This document shows, piece after piece, positions 33,465 through 46,376 of a DNA stretch of 64,000 nt (its first letter is position 1; each line of letters begins with the position of its first letter). A program made the position numbers and the translations under genes. The DNA is from Acorus gramineus. Taxonomy: Eukaryota; Streptophyta; Magnoliopsida; Acorales; Acoraceae. The stretch spans positions 19,651,941 to 19,715,940 of the forward strand of contig CM060856.1 in assembly GCA_030737835.1 (NCBI GenBank). Direction: 5' to 3'. A model generated the notes under the pieces. It worked only from the letters and a program-made list of their open reading frames with translations. It made no database searches and was not told the DNA's origin.

Positions 33465-36399
33465 TAAGCGACCTCCAAAGCTAGAAAATATCGAAGAAGT
33501 CCGAGGTCCTTCATCTCAAACTGATGCTGAAGATGCTGCTTGACTAACTGAATATGAGAGGAATCATCACTGGTGATAATCATGTCATCAACATAAAGTA
33601 ACAGAATGGTACGGTGGCAACCCGAAGTATGAACAAACATAGCCGGATCTGAAGCACTCGGAACAAACACAACAGAGTGAATGGCCTTAGTGAATCGAGC
33701 AAACCAAGCTCGAGGAGCCTGTTTGAGACCATAGAGAGCCCGTCGAAGATGACATACGTGTCCAGATGGATGAGAAAGACCTGGAGGGGGAGACATATAT
33801 ACCTCCTCTGATAAATCACCATGAAGAAATGCATTCTTGACATCGAGCTGGTAAATAGACCATTGACGGACAGAAGCGACAGAAATTAAGGTGCGAACAA
33901 TAGTCATCTTGGCCACAAAAGCGAAAGTCTCATCATAATCAATCCCATGCCGCTGAGTAAAACCGCGAGCGACTAAACGAGCTTTATGACGCTCAATCGA
34001 ACCATCCGAGTGAGTCTTGATCTTGTAGACCCACTTACAACCAATGGGAACCTTACCTGCAGAAGAGGGACAAGATCCCAAGTATGAGTGCGTTGTAACG
34101 CACTAAGTTCCTCTATCATAGCATGGTCCCATTCAGGAATACCAACTGTCTCGTAATATGATTGGGGCTCATAATGAGATGAAACAGCTGCAAGAAAGCT
34201 CTGAAAATGGGGAGAAAATGAGTCAGAAGAAACTAGACTTAGCCTCTGAGGAGGACGACGATCACGAGGTGGATTGCGGCGAGGAGCTGGTGCAGGGTCG
34301 ACTGCGGGTGCATTGTCGACTGCCGGTCAAACAACATCAGGCACAAAAGCAACAATAGGGGAACTTGGCTCACATGAATCGTCTGCAGGAGGAGATGGCA
34401 AGGTCATAGATGGGACAGATGAGGGACTATATGCAGGTGGGACAGACGATGGCAAGGTCGTAGATGGGATAGGTGAGGGATTGAATGCAGGTAGGACAGA
34501 CGATGGCAAGATCGTAGATGGGATAGGTGAGGGACTGGATGTAGGTGGGACAAACGATAGAGAGGACTCAGGAGTCGAGAAATCCAGAAAAATAAGGTCA
34601 TCAACAGTAGACGGAGGAAGTGGAGCCGGAGGTGATGGAAGAGCATAATAAGGAAAATGCTCCCAAAAGGTGACATGACAAGAAATGCAAAGACGTCGTA
34701 CAATAGGATCGTAACACTTGTAACCCTTATGGTGAATACTATATCCAAAGAAAACACACATAGCAGAACGAGGAGAAAGCTTGGTGCGTTCAGTGGGAGG
34801 AAGAAGAACAAAACATGTGCAACCAAAAACACGAAGACGGGAATAATCAGGAGGCTGATTGTGAAGTCGCTCAGATGGTGAGATACCACCAGTAACGGAT
34901 GATGGAGTGCGATTAATGAGATACACACTTGTGAGAACAGCCTCACCCCAAAACTCAACAGGGACCGATGCAGAAAGAAGTAAAGATTGAGTCATCTCAA
35001 GAATGTGACGATGTTTTTGCTCAGCAACTCCATTTTGTTGATGAGCATATAAGGAGTGGAGAACTGAGGAAGAGTGCCTTGGGATGCCAAAAATTCACGA
35101 AAAGTCTTAGAACAATATTCACCACCACAATCAGAGCGTAGCACCTTCATACGACGAGAAAATTGGGTCTCAACCATGGTAGCAAAAGAAGTATAAATAC
35201 ACAATAAATCCGAACGACTAGACAGAAGATAAAGCCAAGTGAAACGAGAATAGTCGTTAACAAAAATAACATAATATCGATTTTCCCCTTTTAAAAAAAT
35301 AGGAGATGGACCACAAATATCATAATGTATTAAATCAAAGGGAGACTTGAAAATATGCGAACTTGAAGGGAAGGGGAGAGCCACAGGCTTACCCAATTTA
35401 CACCCCACACATGGTTGAAGATCCGTACGAGAAAATGATCCTAATGCACCGGTGCTAACAAGATATCGGAGTCTAGGTTGAGACAAATGGTCAAGACGAC
35501 GATGCCAAAGATCAAAAGGGGAAAGGGAAGAGGAAGTTGTATCTAACCGAACGGAGGCAACGGAAGGCTGAGGAATATAAAGCTAATCCATGTAATAGAG
35601 TCTACCATGTCGTCGTCCAGTCCCAATCTGTCTCCCAGTAAGTTGATCCTGAATAGAACAAGATGATGAATCAAATGTGATCGTATAACCAAGGTCTGCA
35701 AGCTGACTGACAGAAAACAAACTCATAGAAAGTTTAGGAACGTGCAAAACATTTGGCATACTAAATCGATGAGAATGATTGGAAAGAATGCCAGAGCTCC
35801 AGACAGGCATAGAGAACCATCAGCAGTGCGAATAAGTGAAGGAGAATGTGGTGGTGTACAATTAACAAGAATCGATGCATCCGATGTCATATGATGGGAA
35901 GCCCCAGAATCAAGAACCCATGAGGTAATCAGTATACCTCGTACGAGAGTAGAAGTAGACTGAACGGAACCAGAAAGATCTATACCAATCAATGATCGTA
36001 ATATAACATAAAGCTGTTGATATTGATCTCGTAGCCCTTTAAATGTGCAATAAGTTGAGCTGTGGTAACCTGTGACTGAGCAGAAGCAATGCGAGGTTCA
36101 ATTGATGTACAAATCTGATCCTGACAAAGAGAAGATTGAGCAGACGACTTGATTGACAAGGAGAAAGCGGCATCTTGAGCATGTTTTCTAGCCAACTTGC
36201 GGCAATCGAGAGTCACATGACCAGAGACGTAACAATATCTGTGATCCATAGTACTTGCACAACAATAGATCCAAATAAACAGTATCTGATGGATCCAAAA
36301 CAGTCACAGATGCGTAGATCACGAAAAGATGATCAAAATGTGTACCAATATGACTATATTCAGAGTCCGAATGAGCCCGTAGCGGTCAGATAAAGAAAG

Positions 36400-37160
36400 T
36401 ACCGAAGAGATCGACGATGGGTCGCGGATCTAGGTCGGGTCACAGATTCGGGTCGGGCGCAGGGGCCAGGTCGGGCAGCTGGGCAGGGCGCGCAGTAGTG
36501 CTGGGCAGTTGGGCAGGGCGTGAACGGTGCCTGGCGTGAGCGGACGTGACCGAGATGCGGACCAGATCTCGCAGACGCGCCCTCGAACAAGCTGGGCTAG
36601 CGAACCCAGACAAAACCAAAAAAACCGAGCACGCGCGAACAAGCACGTGGACGGGGCGCTTGCGGGGGGCGCACAGGCGTCGCGGGCGAGGCACACGTGG
36701 ATGACTGGGTGCAGCAGGGCGGCGGTGGGCAGCGCTGTAGGGTGGTAGGGCGGATCTGGGCGGCACGGCCGGGCGGATCTGGGCGGTGCGGCAGTGCATA
36801 GCAGCGGCGGCAGGGCGGATCTGGGCGGCTCGGCAAGGCAGAGCAGCGGCTGCACAATGGCACGACGGCGCAACAGGGCAGCAGGACAGCAAGAGATCTG
36901 CATGAGGGCAGCGGCGGGGCTACCGGGGGGGGCTGCAACAGGGGCAGTGGCGAGGCTCGGAGGCGCGGATCTGAGCGCGGGGGAGCGGCGGGGCTGGCGC
37001 GCGTGTGCGGCGATGCACAGTAGCGGCGCGGGAGGTGCGGCGACGCACAGTAACAGCGCGGCAGGAACACGGACTGAGCGACGGACGTCGGAATGTCGAC
37101 AATCACGTGAACAGAAAGAAATGTCAAACAAAAAATCAAAGAAATGAAAAGATGGATCCA
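36400..37160. repeat. GC-rich short-repeat block in the Copia leader
   Basis: Words such as GGGCGGATCTGGGCGG and GCAGCGGCGG recur many times, and composition is strikingly GC-rich against the AT-rich rest of the element. Long frames run through it in all phases, as expected from composition alone. It directly follows the primer-binding site in element order. Confidence 0.7.
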
Positions 37161-38484
37161 AGCTCTGATACCAAGTTAGAATAAAAAATAAGAGAATGAA
37201 TCAAAAATATTATTAGGGTTTATATCCAATATTTATAGTACAAAAAAAAAAAAAAAAAGACTAATATACCCTTAACCCTAACATATATACACATTTAACA
37301 ATGAGATCATCCGTGTTGCAGAATTAAGAATTCACCTGTGGGTAAATGAAGATGTCACATAGACGTTACAAAACTGTTTAAATGGAACATTTTTCTATGT
37401 TAATGTAACTTGAAGTAATTGTATTCCATTATAATGATTATTTTGTTAATTATGTGACATTCATAAAAATTTAATTTCTATATCTGTGAGTCACACTGAG
37501 GATCCGGACTCGCTTGTGGGAATGGTGAGGGTTTGTTGTATATAGATTATAGAGGGATTAATTGCAAAAATAAAGGGTGTAAAAAGCGGTGTAGGCTCTC
37601 AGTACATCATTTGATATGAAATCATGTATTGTTGACGAAGTCTATACATTAAAAAGGAAGTCTATACAATAGAAAGTATTATGACATATGAATACAATTT
37701 TATATTTTTATCTTATCTGTATTATTTTGTGCTAAGAAATAGTGTTGCGAATCAAATTGGAGATCACACAAAGGAGGGTTACGTGATGATTCATCAGAAA
37801 AATTGTTCACATACATGGAATGGAACATTTTTTATTATTATTATTTTTTTAATACTAACTCTATGTAAGGGAACCACAAATCGGACTCTCCATCTTTTCT
37901 CTCCATCTTTTCATCACAATAATAAAAAAAATCTTTATTCATAAAGGAATATATATATATATGGATAGATATATCATCATAATGTTGCCACTGACGCATA
38001 AATTACACAATCGTCATCACACATAACATTACTATTATGAGGAACACTATGGCTTTTAGAGGCTTATTATGTTAGACAATGAAGTCGATCAAGTTTTTTT
38101 TTTTTTTAAGAATTAAAAGCAAAACGCATGCTTAATAATGCCAAACTAAAGGTGATTTGATTTGGCTGACCACAAAAATGAAGGCCCCTCACTTGGACAA
38201 ACAATGACAAATGCCCTCTGACATTTCTTTATCTGGCGTCCCATCATAACACGTCATTTCATTTCAAGTAAACTCTCGTGAGATCCTTCCGAAGCCATTT
38301 AAAAAACAGAAGGAATACGAGAAAAGGGATCTCTCTGATAGGCTGACAGTGAAAGATGAATTATATTATTAACTAAACACTTCATTAGACAATATAAGTA
38401 TTTTATTGAGCAAGGGAAAGAATGGGAGAGGTACATGGAGGTTCTAGTCCTTGACATTGAAATGGGAAAGCTTCAAATGTAATA

Positions 38485-38620
38485 ACATGAAATAATTAGG
38501 TTGTCATGAAATTTATTTCATCAAAGGAAGTCTTAATAAGTTTTTTTTTTTCTTTTATTTTTGGGTGAAATAATTAGGTTGTCATGAAATCTATTTCATC
38601 AAAGGAAGTTTTAATAAGTT
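38485..38620. repeat. Direct duplication, unit about 77 bp
   Basis: GAAATAATTAGGTTGTCATG followed by AAATxTATTTCATCAAAGG occurs at about 38489 and again at about 38566, separated by a T-rich stretch. Confidence 0.85.
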
Positions 38621-39897
38621 GCACAATATAAAGTAATTTATGATATTCAATATATATGCAATCGAGTCCTGGACCTCCTGGTCACCATACGCGGTGGCAA
38701 GGTTAAAAATTCAACTTTGGAACCCGAGAGAAGCAATGAATGGAAAAAATTCAGTCAAATTGGCTTGTGTTGCAAGGGGGATGCATCATTGCATTTTTTT
38801 TTATTTATGACGTGTTGTTTTTTTGATGGTTTAGGTGGGATGTAATTCTCATATTTATGTGATTAAATTTGGCCTGTGACTCAAAACTGTTTTGAAGAAG
38901 AAAAATGGTGATTCGGAATTATGAAGCTTGATGTCAACCCATCAATCTCTTTCCAACAAACAAACATACAATATTTTATATATTTGTGAAGTTCAAATTC
39001 TACGTATTTTTCAACATGATTAAATGCCCACATTCTCTCTCAAAAAGAAAAAAAAAGGAGGGGGGGGGGGTGGTGGTTGTGAATTGTTCAAATATCATTT
39101 GATTAAGAGTCTAATTTTTTTCTACCCTAAAATTTTATTTATTTATTATTTATTTTTGAAATCTGGTCTTTTTTTTTTTTCCTGACCTGTGTCACCTCAT
39201 TTTTTATATCTAAGTAATCCCCATTTGTAAATTAGTATTATATTTCTGTAATTGATCGTTACATTTCTGTAATCAGTTATAACATTTCTGCAATTTACAT
39301 ATTCTTAGTTTAGTTCTATGTATGATTACATATTTGTTCTGTAAATTATAGTTTTTGTAATTTCTGTTATAATTGTTATAAGAATAATAGAAAATATTAT
39401 ATTTCTATTATGTAAATAGTAAATTGTGTCATTGGACATCACATTGGTAGTTTTTATTGTAGTTGTTATGTAAATGTTTGTTTCCATAAATGTTAAATAC
39501 ATGGATCAAAAAGTAATTTTACTAAAATATTACATTTGTTCATAAATTTTCAGTTGAAATTCATGCTATTACTAATTTTGTTCATATTGTTAAATAAAAA
39601 TTTATTTAAGTTTTTTATTGCTGTATTTTTTATATAGCTTGGAAAGCTCGTTCTTCGTTATGAAGTACATTGAATGTCTAGCTCGATAATCTTGTTTCAT
39701 TTTACCTAAGAGGACATGAAGAGGATTAAGGGGAGATAACAATTAATCATTAAGATCTGAAGAAAACGTCGTAATTCAAACAATTGATGTATCTATTTTA
39801 ACGAAACTTTGATATTGTATCTATAACAATTTTGTGTACATTGAGTGCATTTACAGATGATAATGTAATAACACTGAGAATTAAATATAAACATTAA

Positions 39898-40010
39898 ACA
39901 TTTTTGCGTACTTTAATATTTTTTGTGTATAAACATCTTTGCGTACTTTAATATTTTTTGTGTATAAACATCTTTGCGTACTTTAATATTTTTTGTACAT
40001 AACTATTAAA
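39898..40010. repeat. Tandem repeat, unit about 39 bp, three copies
   Basis: TTTGCGTACTTTAATATTTT followed by TTGTGTATAAACATC is repeated almost exactly three times, implying recent expansion. Confidence 0.9.
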
Positions 40011-41469
40011 TATTTGTAACTATATGTATAATTTTTATATGTATCACATTATATTTCTGTAACTCTGTCTATAAAGGATAGTTCAGATATTATAAAAATT
40101 TAAAAAAAAAATTGGACTAAATTTCAAGAGTAAATAAAAAATAAAAGAAGTCTAAAGACCAAAAAAAAAAAAAAAATAACTAAGGGGTATTTGAACAATT
40201 AAAAAAAAAAAAAGTTCCAAGACATGACGGTACTGACAGGCAGATCAACTGACAATCAGGATGAACAGTCCATTTCAAGAACTGACAAAGAATGCGAAAA
40301 CGAGTCAAATTGTCCATTTAGAAGCATCGATGAAGCCAAACAGCCTAAACTTAGTCTGATATAGGGGCTGCTGAAGAAGCAAAGTACCAGAGGACATGTT
40401 GATCCTAATAATATGAAAAAGCTTATGAAAACAAGGGACAGGAAAAATCAACCATAGAGTTCCAAAGATGACGACAACCTGTTACATTCAAATAATTTGA
40501 TATATATATATATATAATCAAACGAATTTGTCGACCATAAAGTCATCTTCTTCCTGTGAAACCAAAAGAATAAATAAAGTTTTCTTCTTGGTTTGCTTAC
40601 TTTCCAATCATCTGTGTTCAATTGAACTTCTCTGCCTTCCTTCGTCAGCGAACACCAATGAAAACTATCTAGTTTTTTTTAAATGACTATACAAGGTCGG
40701 GAAGTAATTTATGATTTATCTTTAATTGTGCATCAGGTAAGTTCAGAGTACCCCAATTGGATACATATAAGGAACAAACTCATGATCATGTCTAGAGAGC
40801 CAACTACGCGTGGATTGTTAAAATATAGATCTAAGAATCAAATTAAAAAAGAAAAACAATTAACAGACCACATGAAAGATGAAACGATTTAAGTAAAATA
40901 AAAGATTCTCCATATCTTCATTGAGTGAACAGATAAATTTTCTTTATTTTCTAGAATATATGATTGTGTGGATGAGCTTGCACTAAATTTTCCCTTTCAC
41001 GGCCTTAAAGTCAACCGCAGGTCATCTCTATATATACGACATATCTTCGTTCGGAAAAGATTATATATACAGCTCATGCATTGGCATAATATCTTTTAGA
41101 TTACATATGTGCTAATGTGCTATTTTAGATAACATGTGTATTTTGTTATAGTTTGATATGGTGTTGCATGTGCAACAATAACTAACTTGTAAGGGTTTGA
41201 GTCTCTCTCTAATAAAATTAGATCTCATATTATTTTCTTCTCTTTCTAATTTCAGATCTAATTTTAGCAATATCCTGCCACCACAAAATATAGATGTCAC
41301 CACACATGTGTCAAGTCAGGACTCTCGCCCCAAACTACAAAATAAACAAGAAAGATAAGTGAGGAATTCATATGCTTTATCATAATCCCTCCACATAACC
41401 AAAGAATCCCGAACACCCCCCCCCCCCAAAACTAAGTGTGTATAATTCTCTTTTATGTGTACTTCTTTC

Positions 41470-41765
41470 GAGACCAGATCTAGTCCGGTCAGTTCGGTTA
41501 GTATCGAACTGGATAACGTGAAAATTGAACTACACCACATATAAATCAAACTGCACAACCAATTGTTGGGTATATATTTCACTCTCCTATTGAATACTGA
41601 TGACACTTAGGAATTCATATTTCCTCCAATAGTTGATTGGATCCAATAAGAGAGTGAAATATATACTCAACAATTGGTTGTGCAGTTCGATTTATAAGTG
41701 GTGCAATTCGATTTTCACATCGTTCAATTCAGTACTAACCGAACTGACCAGATCCAGTCCTGATA
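41470..41765. repeat. Long inverted repeat (foldback), arms about 120 bp
   Basis: GAGAGTGAAATATATACTCA and CAACAATTGGTTGTGCAGTT on the right side pair with their complements on the left (about 41545-41590). The pairing continues outward through AAAATxGAACTxCACCAC and GGTCAGTTCGGTTAGTA to the words around GATCxAGTCC. The spacer between arms is about 45-60 bp. Both arms encode nearly the same short peptide, which explains two look-alike reading frames. It could be a foldback MITE, and a transcript through it would make a long hairpin. Confidence 0.85.
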
Positions 41766-42119
41766 GGATCCGGTCCCACTTCTCTCTCACCCTTCTTTTG
41801 GGACAAACTAAGAGCAACTTCAATGAGAGTCTTTATTTTTGAAGTTAGCTATTAGAAATTTATTTAAACATATCATGATTAAAATATATCCCAATAAAAT
41901 AGGATTAAAGAAAAATAAATAAACAAGAAATAGATAATTAATTAAGCTTTAAAATAACAAATTAAAAAAAACAAAAATAAATCCAAATAATATAAGAAAT
42001 AAAATATTATTTTTTTTGGGATTTTGGGACCCTCCATAGATTGGGCTCTAGGCGACCATCTTTTCACCTATATTTAGGGCCGACCATGTCCAAGAATAAA
42101 AGTGAAATATGCAAAAGAA

Positions 42120-42490
42120 AAATGATTTGTTTTGTAAGAACAAATCATTTTAGAGGGATTGGAATTATGTTTTAGGATTTTATCAATGACAATGAAAAAA
42201 AATACACTTCTATCATTTAAAAAAATTTCATCTTACCTAACACTTTCACATACATATATCCCAATAACATGGCACATCTATCATATCATACACTATTCTC
42301 TCACACATATTCTCAAACACAACTAATTTATCTAGAATTGTCATTTAAAAGTCATAAACTCTTATAAATTTCTTATCCACCATTTATCTTTATTTTATCA
42401 TTGTAAACCAAATAAAAAAAAGTTCACTTTTACATTTTCTAATGAAAATAACCAAACAAAAAAACTAAACAACAAATCGTTTATTCTTCA
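42120..42490. mobile_element. MITE family A, partial copy
   Basis: ATAAACTCTTATAAATTTCT, CCACCATTTATC and AATGAAAATAACCAAAC match the interior of the copy at 26235-26490 in the same order. Its right side is cut by the Copia LTR starting at 42491. Confidence 0.7.
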
Positions 42491-44170
42491 TGTTACAATC
42501 AAAGAGAAAGAATGGCATTCATTGTATCCCTCTTATGGTCTAAGCCCTTTATATATACAAGTACATGGGAGTTACACGTGTAATACACAATATATGCAAT
42601 GACATAATTAAATGTATAATCTAACAGCCCCCCTAAAACTCACAATCATACAAAGTGAGTTTACGAATGAGAAACTGAAATCGAGGAATTGGATGTGACT
42701 TCGTAAAGAAATCAGCAAGCTGTTCAACAGAGGAAATTAATATGAGGAAGCGATAGTGTTTCTGCAAGAAAGTATTGACGAACGAAGTGACAATCGATCT
42801 CAATGTGTTTAGTCCTCTCGTGAAAGACCGGATTGCTGACAATCTGAATAGCAGACTGGTTATCACAATGAAGAGGAGTAAGACCAGTCATAGCAACTCC
42901 TAGATTCACCAAGAGACGTCTAAGATGAAAATCTTCTTGGTGGTAATGGCCACGGCTTGATACTCAGCCTCGGTGCTGGAAAGGAAAACAACCTCCCATT
43001 TTTTGCTGCGCCAGGAGATGATGAAATCTCCAAGAAATATGCAGAACTCAGTGATGGAGCGTCAATTGGTCGAATCTCCAACCCAATTAGCATCAGTGTT
43101 AACCCTTAGAACCAAAGTTGAAGAAGATGACATATAGATCAATCTGGTGATAGTACCACATAAATATCTAAGAATTCGCATAAGACCACCATAATGAACT
43201 AATCGAGGAGCCGAGACAAATTGACTGACAATACTGATGGAATGAGCAATATCTGGTCTGGTGATGCAGAGATACACAAGATGACCCACGATCTGTCTAT
43301 ATCGAATAGGGTCTGGAAGGAGCTCATCATCCGTAGAACGAAGCTTCACATGAAGCTCAAGAGGGGTACCTACACTACAGGTAACTAAAAGGGCAGCTCG
43401 CTCTAGAATGTCAGTTGTGTACTTCTGCTGAGAAAGTAGAATCCCACAATCACTTTGTGCAATCTCGAGACCAAAGAAGTAGCGAAGAGTATTGAAATCT
43501 TTCATTTGAAATTCTCGACTGAGGTGATTCTTGACCAGAGTAATACCGGTGGAGTTATCGCCATTGATAATCATGTTATCAACGTATAGAAGAAGGATAA
43601 CCCGACCCTGCGAGGAGGATCACACAAACATAGAGTAGTCCTGAAGGCTCTCAATAAAATCAGTTGCCATAATGACAGTGCTAAACACTCAAATCAGGCA
43701 TGGGGAGCCTGTTTGAGACCATATATAGCGCACTGAAAATGACAAACATACTAAGAGGGAGTGCGGAAACCTAGAGGTAGCTGCATATAAACAACCTCAG
43801 ATAAATTATCATGAAGAAGAGCATTCTTCACATCCATCTGAAAGAGATGCCAACAACGAACAGCAGCAACAGCAAGGAGGGTGCGAACAATAGTCATCTG
43901 AGCAACTAAAGCGAAGGTCTCATAGTCAATACCATACTATTGTGTGAAACCTCTTACAATAAGACGAGTCTTATGTCGGTCAATGGATATATCAGGGCAA
44001 TGTTTGATCTTGAAGATCCATTTGCAACTAATAGGTGTAACACCATCCGGAAGGAGAACAACATCCCAGGTCTGTGTCTGCTCAAACGTCAAAAACTCAA
44101 CCAAGGCCTGCTCCCACTCAGGGTACTCGACTGCCTCTTAGTAAGATTGGGGCTCACAGTAGGCATGTAT
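42491..44170 (-). mobile_element. Ty1/Copia fragment (fossil) with one LTR
   Basis: One LTR of 136 bp (42491-42626, TGTTACAATC...ATCTAACA) lies next to a G-rich polypurine tract. Beyond it on the minus strand come RNase H and reverse-transcriptase regions (for example MKDFNTLRYFFGLEIAQSD), ending near 44170. The other LTR and the upstream parts are not in the window. It is a separate copy from the 31.7-37.3 kb element but of similar build. It is broken in several places and appears older. Confidence 0.9.
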
Positions 44171-44948
44171 AATTGTGGGATAGGCATAGAACTGTGGAGA
44201 ATAGGTATTAACGGATGCAAAATCATATAGATATTTTGTCAATAGACTAATAAAGAAATGACATTTGAAGTTGGGGACTTAAAATGAAACATAAAGAAGG
44301 GATGAACTGATCAATAATAACATAATTTACAGGGACTTAAAAATTAAAATCATTTTTCACAAACTGACGGTATATAGACGCACGTTTGGCTGAGGAACTA
44401 AAAACAAAATAGGCGGTTCAAGTTGAGGACTTAAAAAGAAATATGAATAATTAATGGAGGGAGCAATTCCTAAATAGACATGTTTACATGAACTTAAAAC
44501 TAAAAAATCTAAAAAAATAAAAAAACATGGTAAGTTAGGAAACAAGAAAGTTAAGTTAATTAGGAACCAAATCTCTTCAGGGATTTTCAAACAAATTTTT
44601 TTTTTAAAAAAAAAATCTCTTCACCGATTTGAAAAAATAAAAAGATGCACTGCTCAATTGTTTATTGTGCATGCTTAATGCTCTTCGTTTTTTTTTTAAA
44701 TACAAACACTGAAACACCTCAAACAAGGAACGACGAAGAGTGTATAATCCTCATTTACGGGTAGTTCTTCATTTATGTCTAGTCACTGGAGTATAACACA
44801 TCAACTCAACAAGGGTTACTTTGCATTTGTTCTTTGTGATTTTTCTTCATTACTCGTCTTGTCTAAATGATTAAATTAAATAAACCCATTACCAATGAGT
44901 TATTGCTTAAAACAATTTAACAAAAAAATGAATAAACAAAAAGGTAAG
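44171..44948. other. Intergenic, no gene seen
   Basis: AT-rich sequence with repeated GGGGACTTAAAA- and GAGGACTTAAAA-type words at 44265-44440, probably an old repeat. It includes the left copy of a short duplication (44635-44740). Confidence 0.5.
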
Positions 44949-45480
44949 TTTTTTTTTTTTTTTTAAGAAGGATAGATGTTTGCTACCCGATTTCATTAAT
45001 GATTTCGAATTACAAACTTCGAAATGAGGGTGATTAGATAGCATTAAAGACATGAAATAAAATAAAACCTCATCGCTCTCCGGGGTTAGAAAAGACGTCT
45101 AACCCGAATGGGAAGGAAGGGGGGGGTGGAGGTGCCAACCCATGGCTACCCTGTGACACATATCCTCCCGCCTCTGAAGGCCACCTCCTCCGCCTTCGCA
45201 ATGAAGCGTCCCCCGTCCCTTATGCACACTCAAAACATGTCCCACATGTTCTATTTGTACACCCTCGCACCTTGAAAGATAGCCTTGTTCCGCATCCGCC
45301 AAATAGTCCACGTCCCCACCAGTATGATGGTTCGCGCAATCATCGCCTCCAATCTGCTGTCGATCGAGTTTCTCATCCCAGGCTGAGCTGCCCACAGCTC
45401 TTCTAGCGACGTAAAGGATGTCCGAAATCCGGTCTGCCCCCCCACCTCATCCCAAAATTCTTTTGTCACCGAGCAAGTGC
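44949..45480 (-). mobile_element. LINE 3' fragment, degenerate
   Basis: On the minus strand LVGTWTIWRMRNKAIFQGA is the C-terminal WxIWxxRN motif that follows the zf-RVT module in plant LINEs. It is preceded by FWDEVGGQTGFRTSFTSLEE. The fragment ends in a poly-A tail (T run at 44949-44964 on the plus strand). It is heavily 5'-truncated. Confidence 0.75.
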
Positions 45481-45810
45481 AGAATAAGGGCTTGTTTCGA
45501 TACTGTGCAAATTGGAGTGAGTTTTCATTTACACTGGGTAAAACACAAAATCTTGTTTGGTTATGATAATTAAGTATAACAAATAAAATCTCAGGGTTCT
45601 CATTTGCTCAATCAAATAAGACAATCAAAATCCCAACCAACTCCATGTGTTGTTATTTGTAACAGTTTTTATTTCCTCACCTCTCAAGTCTATGTAACGT
45701 AATTTTACATTTTTACACTCTAACAAATTTATTAAAATCAATATTTTCCAAAATAAATATTTCGTCTCCTAATCTTATCTTAAGAATTAAAATAGATAAT
45801 TACATTTTAC

Positions 45811-46376
45811 AAATTTATATAACTTAGAATAATATAATTGTGTGGATTATAACTATTAATGTCGCATAAAAAATTATAAATGTTATTATATTAAAATATA
45901 CCAATAAATCTTAACTAACTATCGTAGATATTATTCAACAAAATTGTTATTTATAAAATATAAAAAAAACCTTGTGGGATTTTTTGTTAGTTGAAACCAG
46001 ATTTTTTTTTTATATTCTATTTATATTAGAACCATTTTTTTAACCAAATTGACTAATATATGCAATATTTAAATTTTTTAAATTTATGTAACTTAGAATA
46101 ATATAATTGTGTGGATTATAAATATTAATGTGGCATAAAAAAATTAAATTTGTTATTATATTAAAATATACCAAGAAATCTTAACTAACTATCATAGATA
46201 TTATCCAACAAAATTGTTATTTATAAAATATAAAAAACCTTGTGGGATTATTTGTTAGTTGAAATCAGATTTATTTTTTTTATATGTTATTTATATTAGA
46301 ACTATTTTTTTTAACCAAATTGACTTATATATAGATTAAAAAACTAATATATGCAATATTTAAATTTTTTTTTTTT
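45811..46376. repeat. Tandem duplication, unit about 270 bp
   Basis: AACTTAGAATAATATAATTG starts both copies (45821 and 46090). Both continue through ATATACCAA(T/G)AAATCTTAACT, CAACAAAATTGTTATTTATA and CCTTGTGGGAT to ATATGCAATATTTAAATTTT. The second copy has a small insertion near its end. Non-coding. Confidence 0.9.

Larger units (their letters stand above)
31745..37300 (-). mobile_element. Ty1/Copia retrotransposon fossil, short LTRs
   Basis: The LTRs are at 31745-31875 and 37174-37300, about 130 bp each, with TG...CA ends (one terminal base changed in the right copy). ATGAG flanks both sides (31740-31744 and 37301-37305). The element is in minus orientation. Its primer-binding site TGGTATCAGAGC (37162-37173) is complementary to initiator Met tRNA, and a G-rich polypurine tract lies next to 31875. 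Parts in element order are a GC-rich leader block, zinc-knuckle-like region, protease (DSGASHHM), GAG-pre-integrase and integrase regions, reverse transcriptase (YVDDM) and RNase H. The order integrase before RT marks Copia. It is broken in several places and carries a nested solo LTR. The LTRs differ at roughly 6-8% of positions, suggesting insertion a few million years ago. Confidence 0.95.
37306..41469. other. Intergenic, AT-rich, no gene seen
   Basis: Long T/A runs and short tandem repeats (listed separately). A G run at 39060-39070 and many CATTTCTGTAAT-like words at 39230-39420 give a low-complexity look. No frame is supportable. Confidence 0.6.

Noticed and set aside
36430-37161. 243-codon Pro/Ala/Cys-rich frame in the Copia leader
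   Set aside because: Open in several phases on both strands because the DNA is GC-rich and repetitive; no protein family is recognisable.
39898-40010. Evenly spaced short repeats resembling a small CRISPR array
   Set aside because: The units are contiguous AT-rich tandem copies without distinct spacers, and the genome is a plant's.
41316-41842. Two similar reading frames (41316-41606 minus, 41633-41842 plus) suggesting a small paralogous gene pair
   Set aside because: They are the two arms of one inverted repeat read on opposite strands.
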